DNA of 64,000 nt from Aminiphilus circumscriptus DSM 16581 (GCF_000526375.1 NZ_JAFY01000007.1:186001-250000), one strand, 5' to 3'. Positions 17,891 to 29,371 are shown, counted from the stretch's first letter. Notes: generated by a model not told the origin, from the sequence alone. Translations and numbers: made by a program.

Positions 17891-17949
17891 GCACCGCCGT
17901 TCCGCCGCCGAAGTTTGTTTTTCGGCGGCGGAACGGCGGTGCTTTTTTT
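17891..17949 (+). terminator. Rho-independent terminator with 22-bp perfect stem
   Basis: Arms 17891-17912 and 17921-17942 are perfectly complementary, with loop GTTTGTTT and seven Ts after it. The stem is unusually long and GC-rich. Confidence 0.95.
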
Positions 17950-18014
17950 CAGGTTTCCGCTCTGCGGGAGAGTTGTCACCGCAGGACGTGAAGAGAATTC
18001 CTCGGCATCCCGCG

Positions 18015-18043
18015 TTTACAAAACCCGGTTCCCGTGGTATGCA
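18015..18043 (+). promoter_or_regulatory. Possible pfkA promoter
   Basis: TTTACA (18015-18020), 17-base spacer, TATGCA (18038-18043), lying after the strong terminator and 93 bases before pfkA. The -10 is imperfect. Apart from this and the terminator, the 17777-18135 gap shows nothing. Confidence 0.4.
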
Positions 18044-18135
18044 TGGAAACAGAGAAGCGCCGTTGGCGATCGTTTCACCGAAGCGCTGACGCATTGACTG
18101 AATCCAGAGAAGATTTCCGCGAGGAGAGGATATCC

Positions 18136-19095
18136 ATGAAGCGACTTGCCGTGCTCACAAGTGGTGGCGATTCTCCGGGCATGAACGCCGCGATTCGTGC
18201 CGTGACAAGGGCCGCGATCTACCGGAATCTCGATGTCATCGGTGTCCGCCGCGGTTATGAAGGGCTCCTCGACGGCGATGTGATTCCCCTCACCAAGAGT
18301 TCCGTCGGTGGGATCATCCATCGGGGGGGGACGATCCTTCGCACGGCGAGATCCGAGCGGTTCAAGCGCCCCGAGGGGGTCAACGAGGGGCTTTCCCGCC
18401 TCCGCTCCCTCGATGTGGACGGTCTCGTGGTCATCGGCGGGGACGGATCCTTTCGCGGTGCGCAGGAACTGCACCTGAGGGGGTTTCCTGTGGTGGGCAT
18501 CCCCGGCACCATCGACAACGATCTCTGGGGGACGGATGCCACCATCGGCTTCGACACGGCGGTGAACACCGCCCTTGACGCGGTGGTGAAGCTGCGGGAC
18601 ACCGCAAGCAGCCACGACCGCCTCTTTGTCGTGGAGGTCATGGGGCGCCATTCCGGGTGGATCGCGCTCTCCGTCGGCGTGGCGAGCGGCGCGGAACACG
18701 TGGTGATTCCCGAGGTCTCCTTCGAGTTGGGACGGCTCTGCGACAAGCTCCACTATGCGAAGAAGCGGGGCAAGACGCACTCTCTCATCGTGCTCGCCGA
18801 AGGGGTCATGCCGGCCCAGGAGCTGGCGTCGCTGCTTTCCGACACGGCGGGCTACGATGCGCGCATCACCGTGCTGGGGCACATTCAGCGCGGCGGAGGG
18901 CCTTCCGCCGCGGACGCGATTCTGGCGTCCCGCCTTGGCGCTTTTGCGGTGGAGAGTCTCTGCGACGGAGAGAAGGGGATTATGGTCGGGTGTGTGAACG
19001 GGGCGATGTGCACTGTCCCTCTGGAGAAGACCTGGGCGGAGCGCAAGCCCCTCCCCCCAGAGCTGCTGGAACTCGTGGAAACGCTCAGTATCTAA
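18136..19095 (+). CDS. pfkA: ATP-dependent 6-phosphofructokinase
   Basis: Phosphorylates fructose-6-phosphate in glycolysis. At 319 residues it is exactly the usual bacterial PfkA length. Motifs are LTSGGDSPGMNAAIRAV (ATP site), IGGDGSFRGAQEL (the Gly pattern of ATP rather than pyrophosphate users), GTIDNDLWGTD (catalytic Asp) and EVMGRHSGWIAL. The ATG at 18136 follows GAGGAGAGG; in-frame codons upstream to 18034 do not belong to the family. Confidence 0.96.
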   Translation: MKRLAVLTSGGDSPGMNAAIRAVTRAAIYRNLDVIGVRRGYEGLLDGDVIPLTKSSVGGIIHRGGTILRTARSERFKRPEGVNEGLSRLRSLDVDGLVVIGGDGSFRGAQELHLRGFPVVGIPGTIDNDLWGTDATIGFDTAVNTALDAVVKLRDTASSHDRLFVVEVMGRHSGWIALSVGVASGAEHVVIPEVSFELGRLCDKLHYAKKRGKTHSLIVLAEGVMPAQELASLLSDTAGYDARITVLGHIQRGGGPSAADAILASRLGAFAVESLCDGEKGIMVGCVNGAMCTVPLEKTWAERKPLPPELLELVETLSI

Positions 19096-19106
19096 GGGGG
19101 AGTCCC

Positions 19107-20090
19107 ATGACTGACTCCGTTGTTCCTGCAGTGTCGTGCCGGATACCGCAGGAGAAAGACTCCTTTTGTGCCGCGGCGGAAGAGGTGATGCATCTCGTCG
19201 CCTCCGGAAGGACCGGGAGGGGCATCTCCGGCCTGGGAAGCGTGTCGGCGTGGCTTTCCGCGGTCGCTCTTCTGGAGAAACCTGAACGGATTGCCGTAGT
19301 AACCGGATTTTTCGTTCCGGAAAAGGGGGACTTGGTCTCGGAAGGGGCTGTCGCTTCCATTGGCCCTGGCGGTGCGGCGGAGACGGACGGGCCTCCGGGG
19401 GCGGTGATTCTGGGGCGGGCTCTCGCCCGCCTGGGGAAGGATGTTTCCCTCGTGACCGATGCGCTCTGCGCGCCCGCGCTGGAAGCCTGCTCCGCCGCCG
19501 TCGGGGGGCCGCCCGTGCGATGTGCCGCCTGCGGCGCAGAGGTGCTGGCGGAGGGGCCCCGGGCGCTCGTGTTTCTCGAACGGCTTGGCCGCTCCGCGGA
19601 CGGACGGTACCGCAACATGCGGGGAGAGGACATTTCAGTGATCACGCCGCCGCTTGACGATGCCGTGCCTCTCGCTCGGAAAGCGGGGATTCCTGTGCTG
19701 GCCATCGGGGACGGGGGCAACGAAGCCGGTATGGGAGCGTTGGGAGAGGAACTTCTCAAGGCGGTTCCCGGCTTTGCCGCCGCTCTGAGCGTCGTCGCCG
19801 CCGACGTGGCCCTTCCCGTGGACGTCTCGAACTGGGGAGGCTACGGTCTCGCGGTGCTTCTTTCCCTGCGTTCGGGAAGACGGCTCGGCCACCTTCCCGG
19901 GGAGGAGCAGGCCATGCTCCGGGCCCTCGTTGCGGCGGGTGCCGTGGACGGGGTTACCAAGCGGTGCGAACTCTCGGTGGATGGTCTTCCTCTTCTAGAA
20001 CACTGTCGTCTGGTGTGGCGGCTCGAAAACCTGCGGATCCGAAGAGGGATCGAGAAAGAGCTGCCCGAGGGGAGTGACCTTGAGCGGTGA
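19107..20090 (+). CDS. DUF4392 protein, D-glutamate cyclase-like
   Basis: A 327-residue cytoplasmic protein resembling the DUF4392 domain (the catalytic C-terminal part of D-glutamate cyclase). Supporting stretches are VVTGFFVP, DGPPGAVILGRAL, ERLGRSADGRYRNMRG, GDGGNEAGMG and PVDVSNWGGYGL. In the characterised mammalian enzyme this domain turns D-glutamate into 5-oxoproline. The substrate here is not proven. It begins 11 bases after pfkA with AAGGGGGAG as ribosome binding site, so the two are probably cotranscribed. Confidence 0.78.
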   Translation: MTDSVVPAVSCRIPQEKDSFCAAAEEVMHLVASGRTGRGISGLGSVSAWLSAVALLEKPERIAVVTGFFVPEKGDLVSEGAVASIGPGGAAETDGPPGAVILGRALARLGKDVSLVTDALCAPALEACSAAVGGPPVRCAACGAEVLAEGPRALVFLERLGRSADGRYRNMRGEDISVITPPLDDAVPLARKAGIPVLAIGDGGNEAGMGALGEELLKAVPGFAAALSVVAADVALPVDVSNWGGYGLAVLLSLRSGRRLGHLPGEEQAMLRALVAAGAVDGVTKRCELSVDGLPLLEHCRLVWRLENLRIRRGIEKELPEGSDLER

Positions 20091-20139
20091 GGGTATGGAT
20101 GAAAATCCCGGGACTCCTTTGGAAGCGGTTTTTCGTTTT

Positions 20140-20640
20140 TCAGCGGACCGCCGGAGTTTTTCCGAGAATGCGGCGTTCGAGAAGCGGCACGAGCACAAGG
20201 GCGACGGCAGCGCCCACGCCGGTCTGGAGGAGATCCGTGGCGAACTCCACGGGAATCGCCGCACGCCCGTAGAGCACGCCTGCGGTGAGGCTGTACCCGG
20301 AGGTCATGACCGCCGCGCCGGCGGCGAGAGCGATGTGTCTGTTTCGGCGGGCGAGGCGTCCGACGAGATAGCCCTCGGTGCCCTTGATCACCGCAGTGAT
20401 CGGTGCCCACAGGGGATAGCCCAGGACGAGATCGGCGATGGCGGCGCCGATGCCGCCTGCGGCGGCACCGTATTTGCCGCCCAGGAGGATCGCCACGGTA
20501 TAGATGACGCCCTCTCCGAGGTTGAAATAGATCCGGAATCCCGGAAGGGGAACGTGGATCATGGTGGCCACCGTTACGGCGGCGGCTAGGACCGCGCCGA
20601 GGGCGACGCTCCGTGCGGGATGGTCCTTTCTCTCGTTCAT
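20140..20640 (-). CDS. ECF transporter S component
   Basis: A 166-residue integral membrane protein with about five hydrophobic helices: SVALGAVLAAAVTVATMIHV, FNLGEGVIYTVAILLGG, AAAGGIGAAIADLVLG and later segments. The order and the small Gly/Ala-rich loops match substrate-binding S components of energy-coupling-factor vitamin transporters (the LGEG...LGGKYGA...G..L.D stretch is typical). The ligand is not deducible, and no EcfA or EcfT gene is near, so it would use shared ECF modules. The start at 20640 follows a strong AGGAGG site; an in-frame start at 20694 is less likely. It converges with the DUF4392 gene. Confidence 0.82.
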   Translation of the reverse strand: MNERKDHPARSVALGAVLAAAVTVATMIHVPLPGFRIYFNLGEGVIYTVAILLGGKYGAAAGGIGAAIADLVLGYPLWAPITAVIKGTEGYLVGRLARRNRHIALAAGAAVMTSGYSLTAGVLYGRAAIPVEFATDLLQTGVGAAVALVLVPLLERRILGKTPAVR

Positions 20641-21109
20641 GAAAAATCCTCCTGTGTGTGAAAAAGAGTATTTTCCTGGCGACCACGCATCCATTCTAGA
20701 GAGCTTTACGTGAAAAAGGCAGATCCAGAGGATGCGAGCAAACGGGCTGTTCTGGACCTACTCAAGGGGGACCAGCGCAGGACTCCCTGAAATCGCCGCT
20801 TGCGGAGGGCGAAAGGAGCGGGTATACTACCTGACGGGGCGCATGCACGTGCAGCGTTCTTTTTGTGTGTTGTACGGCAGTGCGCAAGGCATTTTCCACG
20901 CGAGGCGACATCTTCCGGTTCCATCCGAAAAAAGGGACGTCGACGCGCCGACGTTCTTGAGTCCGGATTCGAGACGACGGCTTCGTTTTCTTCGAGGGAT
21001 CCGCGTCGTTCCTTTCCGTCCGTCCCGTCTTCCCGGCGTCGACGAGAGGTGGCGTCCATGCATTTCCCTTCCTGAAATTTCACGTTCCTGAAGAATGGAG
21101 GACTGGTTT
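20641..21109. other. Intergenic region between the ECF gene and tal
   Basis: The two genes diverge here. The only clear signal is the tal promoter at 20800-20828. On the minus strand TAGAAT (about 20694-20699) could be the -10 of the ECF gene but lacks a good -35. The roughly 275 bases between the tal promoter and tal contain no convincing gene. Confidence 0.5.
20800..20828 (+). promoter_or_regulatory. Candidate promoter for tal-rho
   Basis: TTGCGG (20800-20805), 17-base spacer, TATACT (20823-20828). It implies a 5' leader of about 275 bases before tal. Confidence 0.55.
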
Positions 21110-21790
21110 ATGCGCTTTTTTCTGGATACGGCGAACCTCGATGAGATTCAAAAAGGCGTCGCCTGGGGTGTGGTGAGCGGTGTCACCACGAATCCCACTC
21201 TCGTCGCCAGAGAGAAAGGGGTCGTGTTCGCCGATCGAATCCGCGAAATTTGTGCTCTCGTTGAAGGCCCGGTCAGTGCGGAAGTCCTTTCCCTCGATAT
21301 CGAGGGTATGGTTTCCGAGGCGTTTCCCCTTGCCGCAATCGCTCCGAACGTCGTGGTGAAGATCCCCATGACCCCCGAGGGAATGGGGGCGGTGCACCGG
21401 CTGGCGGAAAGGGGAATCGCCACGAATGTGACGCTGGTCTTCTCTCCCCAGCAGGCTCTTCTCGCCGCCGCGGCGGGTGCGACCTACGTGAGCCCCTTTC
21501 TGGGAAGGCTCGACGATGTGGGAGAGCACGGCATCGCACTGGTGGAGGAGATCGCCCGCATCTACGATGTCCAGGAAATCGAGACGGAGATCATCGCCGC
21601 GAGCATCAGGCATCCACGGCATGTGGCGGATGCGGCGGCGGCGGGAGCGCATATCGCCACCCTGCCTTTCAAGGTGCTCCGGCAGCTTTTCGATCACCCT
21701 CTCACCACGTCGGGCATCGAACGTTTCCTCGAGGACTGGAGACGTTCGAACGGGTGCCCTGCATCGGAGAACGGAAGCCTCCATGGCTGA
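21110..21790 (+). CDS. tal: Transaldolase / fructose-6-phosphate aldolase family
   Basis: A short-type transaldolase of 226 residues (TalC/MipB family) that moves a dihydroxyacetone unit in the pentose-phosphate pathway. [28 protein letters not shown], the Schiff-base Lys84 in [30 protein letters not shown] and SPFLGRLDD are diagnostic. The start at 21110 follows GGAGGAC; the upstream ATG at 21095 overlaps that site. The 3' end overlaps rho by eight bases. Confidence 0.93.
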   Translation: MRFFLDTANLDEIQKGVAWGVVSGVTTNPTLVAREKGVVFADRIREICALVEGPVSAEVLSLDIEGMVSEAFPLAAIAPNVVVKIPMTPEGMGAVHRLAERGIATNVTLVFSPQQALLAAAAGATYVSPFLGRLDDVGEHGIALVEEIARIYDVQEIETEIIAASIRHPRHVADAAAAGAHIATLPFKVLRQLFDHPLTTSGIERFLEDWRRSNGCPASENGSLHG

Positions 21791-23153
21791 CGCACAGAAC
21801 GCACAACCCCCGAAACAGGACGCGGTGCTTCCGCCTCAGCCCGAGATGGAGGAAAACGGCTCGCTTGAAGCCGCGGAATCCGTCAAAACCGGAACGGCCA
21901 AGCCGAAGCATTCGTTCGGTGCCCTTTGCGGTCTCAATGTGACGGAACTCCGAAAAGTCGCCAGAGAAGTGGGTGTCACGGGAGCGTCTGCACTCCGCAA
22001 GGACGATCTGGTGGTGGCCATCCTCAAGGAGCAATCCGAGAAGATGGGACACCGTTTCGGGGGCGGAACGCTCGAAGTGCTCGCGGAGGGATACGGGTTT
22101 CTTCGTCCGAAGGGGCTTCTCCCGAGCGATCACGACATTTACGTCTCCGCGTCCCAGATCCGCCGGTTCGGGCTCCGTAACGGAGATGTCGTCTGGGGTG
22201 TCATTCGGGCTCCCAAGGACCAGGAGCATTATGAGGCGCTTCTCCGGGTCGAGCTGGTGAATTTCTCGGACCCCGAAGCGGCAAGACGGCGCCCTCATTT
22301 CGAGCACCTGGTTCCCATCTTTCCGGACAAGCGTCTCCGCCTCGAGACGGAGGCGCGTCAGGTCGCTCCACGCCTGGTTGATCTTTTCTCTCCCATCGGA
22401 AAAGGACAACGGGCCCTCCTCGTTTCTCCCCCGAAGGCCGGAAAGACCACGCTTCTCAAGCAGCTTGCCAATGCCATCACCACAAACCACCAGGAAGTCA
22501 TTCTCATGGTTCTCCTCATCGACGAGCGTCCCGAGGAAGTCACGGACATGGCTCGCTCGGTGGACGGAGAGATCATCGCCTCCACCTTCGACCGACCCGC
22601 GGAGGAGCACATGCGGGTGGCCAACCTTGCGTTGGAGAAGGCCAAGAGGCTCGTGGAGGTGGGGAAGGACGTGGTCCTTCTTCTCGACTCCATCACGCGC
22701 CTTGCCCGGGCGTCCAATCTGGTGGTTCCGCCTTCGGGACGGACCCTCTCGGGAGGCATGGACCCGGCGGCTCTCTATTTCCCCAAGCGGTTCTTCGGAG
22801 CTGCGCGGAACATCGAGGACGGGGGGAGTCTTACCATCATCGGAACGGCCCTCGTGGAGACCGGAAGCCGGATGGACGAAGTGATCTACGAAGAGTTCAA
22901 GGGTACCGGCAATATGGAAGTGCACCTCACCAGGAAACTCGCGGAGCAGCGTGTTTTCCCCGCCATCGACATCGCGCGTTCCGGAACGCGGCGGGAGGAA
23001 CTGCTCCTCGGAGAGGATGAACTGCAGCGGGTGTGGATTTTGCGGCGCCGCGTCGGCAGCGTGGACGAGGCGGAGGCGCTGAGCCTTATCATTGACAAGC
23101 TCAAGCAGACATCCACGAACAGGGATTTTCTCAATACGATCAAGGGAGCCTGA
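21783..23153 (+). CDS. rho: Transcription termination factor Rho
   Basis: RNA-dependent ATPase that ends transcripts; 456 residues. A hydrophilic N-terminal extension (about 1-45) precedes the Rho N-terminal helix domain ([15 protein letters not shown]). The cold-shock-like RNA-binding domain ([30 protein letters not shown]) follows, then the ATPase with Walker [15 protein letters not shown], Walker [15 protein letters not shown] and the secondary channel motif. Two-gene overlap with tal suggests coupled translation. Confidence 0.97.
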   Translation: MADAQNAQPPKQDAVLPPQPEMEENGSLEAAESVKTGTAKPKHSFGALCGLNVTELRKVAREVGVTGASALRKDDLVVAILKEQSEKMGHRFGGGTLEVLAEGYGFLRPKGLLPSDHDIYVSASQIRRFGLRNGDVVWGVIRAPKDQEHYEALLRVELVNFSDPEAARRRPHFEHLVPIFPDKRLRLETEARQVAPRLVDLFSPIGKGQRALLVSPPKAGKTTLLKQLANAITTNHQEVILMVLLIDERPEEVTDMARSVDGEIIASTFDRPAEEHMRVANLALEKAKRLVEVGKDVVLLLDSITRLARASNLVVPPSGRTLSGGMDPAALYFPKRFFGAARNIEDGGSLTIIGTALVETGSRMDEVIYEEFKGTGNMEVHLTRKLAEQRVFPAIDIARSGTRREELLLGEDELQRVWILRRRVGSVDEAEALSLIIDKLKQTSTNRDFLNTIKGA

Positions 23154-23205
23154 GTTCTCGTCCGTGTTTTTTCCGCTCAGGCCATCCACCAAGGGAGGGA
23201 ATGCC

Positions 23206-24630
23206 TTGGCAAGGGTGCGAGAACGTATTTTCAAACGCAGAATCCGGGTTGGTCTCTGGGTCCTGGTGTTGTGCATGTTGAGCGGCACGGTGTATCTTTC
23301 CGTCGCTGCGGCGGAAAAGGCCGGAGCCAAGGGTATGTCGCCGCTGGCGGCGAAGATGCCCGGAGGCGAGGAATCGGGGCATATTCTCGTGGATGTTTCT
23401 GCCTCCGGAGAGGAAGAGTTGGTGAGTTCCGCCGGCCCGACGGCGGATCTGTCTCTTGAGGGAATAGGCCCTCTTCAGGCGGAAAGCCCCTTCACCCTGA
23501 AGGAGGAGGTGCTCCTCGAAGAAGTGAAACCCGGATCGGAGTCTCCTCTGTCAGTTGAGTCGGCGACGAAAGACGGAGCGGAGCCGGATCCGGAAGCGCT
23601 CTCCGGCGACGAAGAGGTGCGGCTGGAGGAAGAGTCGCCGTCGTGGAATCGCCATGTGGTGGCCGCTGGGGACACGCTTTCGGGGATCTCCGGGAAATAC
23701 CAGATCGACGCGGCGCTCATCGTCAAGGCCAATGCGCTGAAGCATCCCGATCGCCTCAGTGTCGGGCAGGAACTTCTCGTTCCGAAGAGCCCCGAGGACG
23801 TGAACGCCGTTCTCGAGGAGTTGGAGCGTCGAAAGCTGGAAGCGGAAGAGAAGCGGCGCCAGGCGGAGCCTGTGGCGTTTACGGACTATGCGGTGAAACA
23901 GGGTGACAGCCTCTGGTCCATCGCGAGCGCCTTCGGTCTGGACATCAACACTCTTTTCGGCTGTAATGACCTGAAGGACCCGGATGTACTCAAACCGGGA
24001 ACGTCCATGCGCATTCCCAATCAGGACGGCGTGCTCTACAAGATCAAGAAGGGCGATTCCCTGAAAAAGATCGCCGAACGGTACGGTGTGCACCCCGAGG
24101 CGGTTCTTGCCGCCAACGGCCTGGGGAAGGATGCGGCGCTTCAGGAAGGACAGAGCGTCTTTCTTCCCGGGGCGAAGCCCATTACCGTGGTCCGCGAGGG
24201 CGGCAGTGGTGCCTCTATCGCCGGATCGGGCGGGCGCGTTACCGCGAGGGGATTTGCCTGGCCTGTTCGTGGTCGGGTGAGCAGCCCCTTCGGCTGGCGG
24301 AGAGACCCTTTCACGAAACGCCGGGACTTCCACACGGGGATCGATGTTCGCGCTCCCCGGGGACAGACCATCGTGGCATCCAAGAACGGCACTGTGGTTT
24401 TTGCCGGCTGGATGGGAGGATACGGAAGGGTCGTCGTTTTGAACCACGGTGGAGGGTACACGACCATTTACGCGCACTGCAACAGTCTTCTGGTGAAGAA
24501 GGGGCAGTCCGTCTCCCAGGGGAAGGCCATCGCCCGGGTCGGCGCGAGCGGAAGAGCGACGGGGACGCATCTCCACTTCGAGGTGCGGGTGAACAATTCG
24601 CCGATCAATCCCATGCGGGTCTTGCGCTGA
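23206..24630 (+). CDS. LysM-M23 peptidoglycan endopeptidase
   Basis: An exported wall hydrolase of about 474 residues. An N-terminal signal anchor (residues about 10-33) is followed by an acidic low-complexity linker and three LysM domains binding glycan strands (about 148-194, 225-270, 276-322; each with a GDT/GDS-L-x-I core). A peptidase M23 domain (about 358-470) comes last with the zinc residues in HTGIDVRAP and HLHFEV. Such proteins cut peptide cross-links during growth or division. The start is uncertain: TTG at 23206 is six bases after AGGGAGGG; GTGs at 23164 and 23215 are alternatives. Confidence 0.88.
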   Translation: MARVRERIFKRRIRVGLWVLVLCMLSGTVYLSVAAAEKAGAKGMSPLAAKMPGGEESGHILVDVSASGEEELVSSAGPTADLSLEGIGPLQAESPFTLKEEVLLEEVKPGSESPLSVESATKDGAEPDPEALSGDEEVRLEEESPSWNRHVVAAGDTLSGISGKYQIDAALIVKANALKHPDRLSVGQELLVPKSPEDVNAVLEELERRKLEAEEKRRQAEPVAFTDYAVKQGDSLWSIASAFGLDINTLFGCNDLKDPDVLKPGTSMRIPNQDGVLYKIKKGDSLKKIAERYGVHPEAVLAANGLGKDAALQEGQSVFLPGAKPITVVREGGSGASIAGSGGRVTARGFAWPVRGRVSSPFGWRRDPFTKRRDFHTGIDVRAPRGQTIVASKNGTVVFAGWMGGYGRVVVLNHGGGYTTIYAHCNSLLVKKGQSVSQGKAIARVGASGRATGTHLHFEVRVNNSPINPMRVLR

Positions 24631-24654
24631 GAGCACTGCGCCGGAGGATCTTCC

Positions 24655-24692
24655 GGGCCAGGAGGGCGCGTCTCTCCTGGCCCGCCGTTTTG
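24655..24692 (+). terminator. Probable terminator after the M23 gene
   Basis: GGGCCAGGAG (24655-24664) pairs with CTCCTGGCCC (24674-24683); GCCGTTTTG follows. The T run is short. Confidence 0.65.
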
Positions 24693-24705
24693 TTGAGGGA
24701 GGACG

Positions 24706-26145
24706 ATGAGCGTGGACAGTCCTCGGTGGAGCAGTCTCAGGTTGCATGATCGATGGAGCACGATGCTGCTCCGGTTCGGTTTTGAAAAGGGTGTCTCGGC
24801 CTGTCTCGGTGCGCTTGGTCTCGCGGGAAGACAGGTCCGTGCCCTGGTCGTCGCCGCTCCGGACGAGATCCACTCCGAGTGGCGGATCGTCGCATCCCGT
24901 TCCGTTCCGGATCCCGAGGATGTGCTGGAGCGGATTCGTCCGTTTCTCGAACGTCTCGTCTCGGCCAAGTATCCCTATAAACTCGCCCTGAAGGATGCAC
25001 CGTCGCTTCTCGTCCCCATCCGGGACGGGGAGCGATTTTTCGGTGTGCTCGCTCTTTGGACGTTCTGGGGAAGAAAACTCTCCTCGGTGGATCATCCCTA
25101 CCTTGCCGATCTCGCTTCCCTGCTGGGAAAAGCCTGGGGGCGGGAGCATCACATCGGCATTGTGGAGAGCGCGCTGCGACTTTCCGGAACGGGAAACTTT
25201 CTGGGACAGATGCTCGAACGGGACGATGGCGATCCGCTCAGATTCACCGGCGAGGCGTTGCTGCAGCTACGACGGATTGTTCCCTTCTCCGTTTCTTCAG
25301 TGTGGGGCATGGATTGGGAAAAATTTCAGGTGAAGCTTCTTCTGGCGGAGGAGGGCGTTCCCTTCGACCTGTACGAGGAAGAGTCCTTTCTTCTCGGCAG
25401 GGGGCTCCGTGCCCTCGCCATGGAGCAGGACCGGGTGATTGTCTTCAGTGACCTCAAGGGGAACCGTTTCCGAGGGTATGCGGCCGTTCCGGCCCGAGGC
25501 GGAGACGATGCCTTTCGTCTGGTCGGAACGTTCGGTGCTGCGGAGGCGCATGTCTTTACCGGAAGACGGGTGGACTACCTGCGTACCTTCATGAACCGGC
25601 TGGCGGGGACGTGGTCCCTTTGGAGCCGAATGCAGCGGTGGAAACAGGAAGCGCTCTTCGACGAGATCACGGGATTGAGAAACAAACGGTGCTGCCTGCG
25701 CGAATTCGAGACCTCCTGGGAACGGCACCGTCTTCGCGGCGGGGAATACGCGCTGGCCTTCTTCGATCTGGACCATTTCAAGACCGTGAACGACATGCAT
25801 GGCCATGTCGCGGGAGATGTGGTTCTCGGTCGGTTCGGGGAAATACTCCGGCGGCACGCGGAACCGATGGGGATGCCCTGCCGTTTCGGAGGTGAGGAGT
25901 TCCTTTTGCTCATGCCCGGGACGTCTTTGAAAGATGCGGTGGTCGCATGTGAGAAAATCCGGAAGACCTTGGCGTCAGAGGCGTGGAACACCCAATTCGG
26001 CAGGCTCCAGGTGACGGTGAGCTGCGGCATCTCGGAGGCCGTGCGTGATGGTGTTTCCGAGTCCCAGGATCTTCTGGCGCTTGCGGACGCACGGCTCTAT
26101 GCGGCTAAAGGGAGAGGGAGGAACAGGATCGTTTTCAGTGACTGA
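24706..26145 (+). CDS. GGDEF-domain diguanylate cyclase with GAF-like sensor
   Basis: A 479-residue soluble protein. Residues 1-310 look like two GAF-type sensory modules (for example APDEIHSEWRIVASRSV and LLVPIRDGERFFGVLALWT). Residues about 315-479 are a complete GGDEF domain: DEITGLRNKRC, ALAFFDLDHFKTVND, the active-site GGEEF near residue 395, VSCGISEA and LADARLYAAKGRGRN. It would make cyclic di-GMP in response to an unknown signal. No RxxD inhibitory site is seen five residues before GGEEF. Start follows GAGGGAGGACG. Confidence 0.9.
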   Translation: MSVDSPRWSSLRLHDRWSTMLLRFGFEKGVSACLGALGLAGRQVRALVVAAPDEIHSEWRIVASRSVPDPEDVLERIRPFLERLVSAKYPYKLALKDAPSLLVPIRDGERFFGVLALWTFWGRKLSSVDHPYLADLASLLGKAWGREHHIGIVESALRLSGTGNFLGQMLERDDGDPLRFTGEALLQLRRIVPFSVSSVWGMDWEKFQVKLLLAEEGVPFDLYEEESFLLGRGLRALAMEQDRVIVFSDLKGNRFRGYAAVPARGGDDAFRLVGTFGAAEAHVFTGRRVDYLRTFMNRLAGTWSLWSRMQRWKQEALFDEITGLRNKRCCLREFETSWERHRLRGGEYALAFFDLDHFKTVNDMHGHVAGDVVLGRFGEILRRHAEPMGMPCRFGGEEFLLLMPGTSLKDAVVACEKIRKTLASEAWNTQFGRLQVTVSCGISEAVRDGVSESQDLLALADARLYAAKGRGRNRIVFSD

Positions 26146-27792
<1,647 letters not shown>

Positions 27793-27824
27793 TGACGGAG
27801 CGCGCCGAACGAGGAGGGATTCGA

Positions 27825-28868
27825 GTGAGGCAATGGAAAAAGGAAATCAATGAGGTCGGGAAAACCCTCTTTGCGCTGTGTTTTTGCGCAGCGGTGTTCC
27901 TTGCCGTCGTTCCCGCGCGTGCGGAAGAGGCGGGGGGACAGCAGGAGACGCCCTTTCAGACCTTGGGACAGGTGGAGACGATTTTGTTCGGCAGCGTCCA
28001 GGCGGGAGGACTCGTCTCCCGCCTCGGAAAGGTGGAACAGGACCTCTTCGGCAGGGAGCTTCCGGGGAGTCTCGCGGAGCGGCAGCAGGCCCTTCTCGAT
28101 TTCATCCAGAAGGGGAGCGGCGGACAACCCTCGTTTCTGTTCAAGCTCGGCGTCGCCGAGTGGGCTGTGACCCAGAGGGCCGAGCCCCTTCTGCCGGCGT
28201 CGGAACGGATTCGGATGCTGGAGGAGCATTTGGAGGGAACGGCTCAGGAGGACCGGCCGCTTGCCATGCGCCTTGAGCGGGTTATCCAGATGCTGCTTGG
28301 CGACGGCATTCTCTGGGAGGAGACGAAGGTCCCCGCCGGAACGGTCATGAAGGTGGAATTGGGCGAGACGCTCTCCCCGAAACTTGCGAAACCCGGGGAC
28401 GTGGTGCAGGTGCACCTCGTGCGAGACCTCGTGGTGGATTTCCGCCTTGTCGCGCCCAGGGGAAGCATCGTGAAGGCCAGCGTGGCGGACGTGAAGCCTC
28501 CTCGAAGTTTCGGCAGATCCTCGGAAGTGAAAGTCGGATTTGACGTGTTGCTTCCTCTCGGACCGACTCCTCTGCCTGTCACCATTGGAGAGTCCGCGAA
28601 GAAGGCCGCCGAGGGAGACAAGGCTGTCATGGCCGCGGCGGGAGCGAGTTTCCTCGGACTCGTCGTGCTCGGTCCCGTCGGACTGGCGGGGGGATTTTTC
28701 GTACGGGGCGATGATCGGGATCTTCCCGAGGGGACGCAGTTCTACGTGGAGGTGAGAGAAGCGTCCCGCGTGCAGGCCTTTCCGGTTCCCCAGGGGCTGC
28801 AGGGGCTGCTCACGGAAGACGAGGGAGACGCTTCCTCGCCGGACGTGACGCCTACGGCCACGCAGTGA
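27825..28868 (+). CDS. Exported protein of unknown family in the lpt operon
   Basis: A 347-residue protein with a signal peptide (VRQWKKEIN, then LFALCFCAAVFLAVV, cut near ARAEE). The GTG at 27825 is six bases after GAGGAGGG and starts the signal peptide properly; an ATG at 27792 overlapping the pyrG stop is a weaker alternative. The mature protein has a helical first half (QVETILFG and DRPLAMRLERVIQMLLGDG repeats of a similar type). A beta-rich second half (VPAGTVMKVELGETLSPKLAKPGDVVQVHL) recalls domains that set extrusion or assembly of envelope polymers, but no family is recognised. A short hydrophobic stretch follows near residue 275. Confidence 0.8.
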   Translation: MRQWKKEINEVGKTLFALCFCAAVFLAVVPARAEEAGGQQETPFQTLGQVETILFGSVQAGGLVSRLGKVEQDLFGRELPGSLAERQQALLDFIQKGSGGQPSFLFKLGVAEWAVTQRAEPLLPASERIRMLEEHLEGTAQEDRPLAMRLERVIQMLLGDGILWEETKVPAGTVMKVELGETLSPKLAKPGDVVQVHLVRDLVVDFRLVAPRGSIVKASVADVKPPRSFGRSSEVKVGFDVLLPLGPTPLPVTIGESAKKAAEGDKAVMAAAGASFLGLVVLGPVGLAGGFFVRGDDRDLPEGTQFYVEVREASRVQAFPVPQGLQGLLTEDEGDASSPDVTPTATQ

Positions 28869-28903
28869 GGAAAGGAACACGAACCGAAAGGAGGAATGCG
28901 GTC

Positions 28904-29323
28904 ATGAAAAAATTTCTGGGACTGTTGCTCGTGTTGGGTACGGTGATGACGGGAAGCGCCGCGTCCGCCATCGATTTGGGGCCGCTTTTGGGAGTCGTCG
29001 GCGGAGGTCTCCTTGTGGATGCCGTTGCGGGTCCCCTCAATGATTTCATCAACACCATCACTCTCAACAAGGGAGTCGGGGCGAAGGAATCCACCAAGGT
29101 GGTTCCCATCGTCTCCGTCGGATCGGGAACGCGCATCGGCGCGGCCCAGGTGTCGGGACCCAAGAACACCGTGGACAAGACGAAGGCCGTCGCCCAGATC
29201 GAGACATCGTTCCAGGGTGTGCGCATCAAAATCCTCGTTCCCATCGATGCCCTGAATCCGCTGGATCGTTTCCGAAGGGTCCAGGGCGTGGGCGTGTCGG
29301 CGATCATCGACCTGAAACTGTAG
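28904..29323 (+). CDS. Small exported protein of unknown family
   Basis: A 139-residue protein with a signal peptide (MKKFLGLLLVLGTVMTGSAASA, cut at about 22). The mature part contains a Gly-rich hydrophobic stretch (GPLLGVVGGGLLVDAVAG) and then a beta-rich region with SVGSGTRIGAAQVSGP, where ligand-like small-residue turns recur. No cysteine for lipidation. A strong AAAGGAGG site precedes the start. It sits between two other exported unknowns upstream of lptC, so an envelope role is likely by context only. Confidence 0.78.
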   Translation: MKKFLGLLLVLGTVMTGSAASAIDLGPLLGVVGGGLLVDAVAGPLNDFINTITLNKGVGAKESTKVVPIVSVGSGTRIGAAQVSGPKNTVDKTKAVAQIETSFQGVRIKILVPIDALNPLDRFRRVQGVGVSAIIDLKL

Positions 29324-29371
29324 TCTTTTATCATGGCGTTTTTGTTTTCTCCGAGAAAAAAGGAGGCGGTG

